Shown in pieces: positions 6,073 to 6,382 of a stretch of DNA of 6,382 bases (position 1 is the stretch's first letter; each line of letters opens with the position of its first letter). The notes below the pieces were generated by a model. It was not told where the DNA came from. It saw only the letters and a list, made by a program, of their open reading frames with translations, and ran no database searches. Both the position numbers and the translations under genes were made by a program. The stretch comes from a bacterium (GTDB lineage Bacteria; Sumerlaeota; Sumerlaeia; UBA8349), in contig JABMPG010000729.1 of NCBI GenBank assembly GCA_013203855.1, positions 1 to 6,382 on the forward strand, in the 5' to 3' direction.

Positions 6073-6382
6073 CTATTGCTTTTGCGCCTGTCCATCTCCA
6101 TAGCCGGATTTCGGCAGGACGATCGAGAATGTGGCCCCGCCTTCCGGCCGATTGTCGGCCTCGATGCTTCCGCCGTGGACCGACACGATATTGTGGACGA
6201 TCGTGAGCCCAAGGCCCGTGCCCTTGTGGCGGGTCGTGAAGAAGGGATCGAATATCCGCCCGATGTGTTCCTTTGGGAGACCATATCCGCTGTCCCACAC
6301 CCGGACCTCGATCAGTTTCCCGTTGGGCACGGACTCGATTCCCAGCCGTCCCCCTTCCGGAGTGGCGTGCACGGCGTTGAGA
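6073..6382 (-). CDS. Sensor histidine kinase, C-terminal catalytic part (cut by window edge)
   Basis: The last ~102 residues of a two-component histidine kinase. The ATP-binding lid and boxes are plain: N box at the edge (LNAVHATPEGG), G1 box VWDSGYGLP, F box IFDPFFTT, and G2 box KGTGLGLTIVHNIVSVHGG, then the strand GGATFSIVLPKSG that closes the domain. The protein ends in GDGQAQKQ. The sensor region, any membrane segments and the phosphoacceptor histidine lie outside the window, so the signal cannot be judged. A GTG at 6372 could be read as a start, but it sits inside the N box and is not one. The stop is 29 nt before the response regulator, so the two genes are almost certainly one operon and a cognate pair. 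By position this resembles the FleS/FlrB/FlgS kinases of flagellar cascades; that name is inference. Confidence 0.95.
   Translation of the reverse strand, partial: LNAVHATPEGGRLGIESVPNGKLIEVRVWDSGYGLPKEHIGRIFDPFFTTRHKGTGLGLTIVHNIVSVHGGSIEADNRPEGGATFSIVLPKSGYGDGQAQKQ

Noticed and set aside
6044..6298. An 85-residue N-terminal extension of the response regulator
   Set aside because: It overlaps the kinase coding sequence in another frame and is Arg/Gly/His-rich without a domain; the receiver begins cleanly at 6043 with its own ribosome site.
1..6382. Mobile elements, CRISPR repeats, tRNA or rRNA genes, or a novel gene system
   Set aside because: I found no transposase, integrase, direct-repeat array or RNA gene signature; the window is filled by standard flagellar and two-component genes on one strand.

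Overview
This is a flagellar basal-body and regulatory gene cluster. Every gene I can support lies on the minus strand, so transcription runs from high to low coordinates. In that direction the order is: the C-terminal end of a sensor histidine kinase (cut by the window edge), a sigma-54-dependent response regulator, flgB, flgC, fliE, fliF, fliG, and the first ~33 codons of a gene that by position should be fliH. The kinase, regulator, flgB, flgC, fliE, fliF and fliG identities rest on clear family motifs. Only the fliH call rests on position.

Organism: a motile bacterium of fairly high G+C (estimated by eye at 55-60%) that controls flagellar genes with sigma-54 and a FleR/FlrC/FlgR-type activator. 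A compact histidine kinase - NtrC-type regulator - flgBC - fliEFGH arrangement suggests a deltaproteobacterial lineage or another deep Gram-negative phylum (Nitrospirota, Acidobacteriota and similar). The sequence alone does not fix the taxon.

Layout: 6382-6073 kinase end; 6043-4568 regulator; 4567-4370 a gap holding a weak terminator-like hairpin, inverted repeats and a good sigma-54 -24/-12 element; 4369-3065 the tight flgB-flgC-fliE unit; 3064-2848 a gap holding a strong hairpin plus T-tract terminator, followed 19 nt later by a second sigma-54 -24/-12 element; 2847-93 fliF-fliG; and from about 100 downward the probable fliH start overlapping the fliG stop. No stretch longer than 300 bases lacks a gene.

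How the parts fit: the kinase and regulator would sense a signal, perhaps a checkpoint in basal-body assembly, and activate sigma-54 RNA polymerase at the two promoters just downstream. One promoter would make the proximal rod proteins FlgB and FlgC and the MS-ring/rod adaptor FliE. The other would make the MS-ring protein FliF, the switch protein FliG and, probably, the export-ATPase regulator FliH. The most interesting content is regulatory: two GG-N10-GC sigma-54 elements placed exactly at the starts of two transcription units, a terminator separating fliE from fliF, and a 5'-UTR hairpin abutting the flgB ribosome binding site. I found no evidence of a mobile element, CRISPR array, RNA gene or undescribed system; the proteins are ordinary members of known families.
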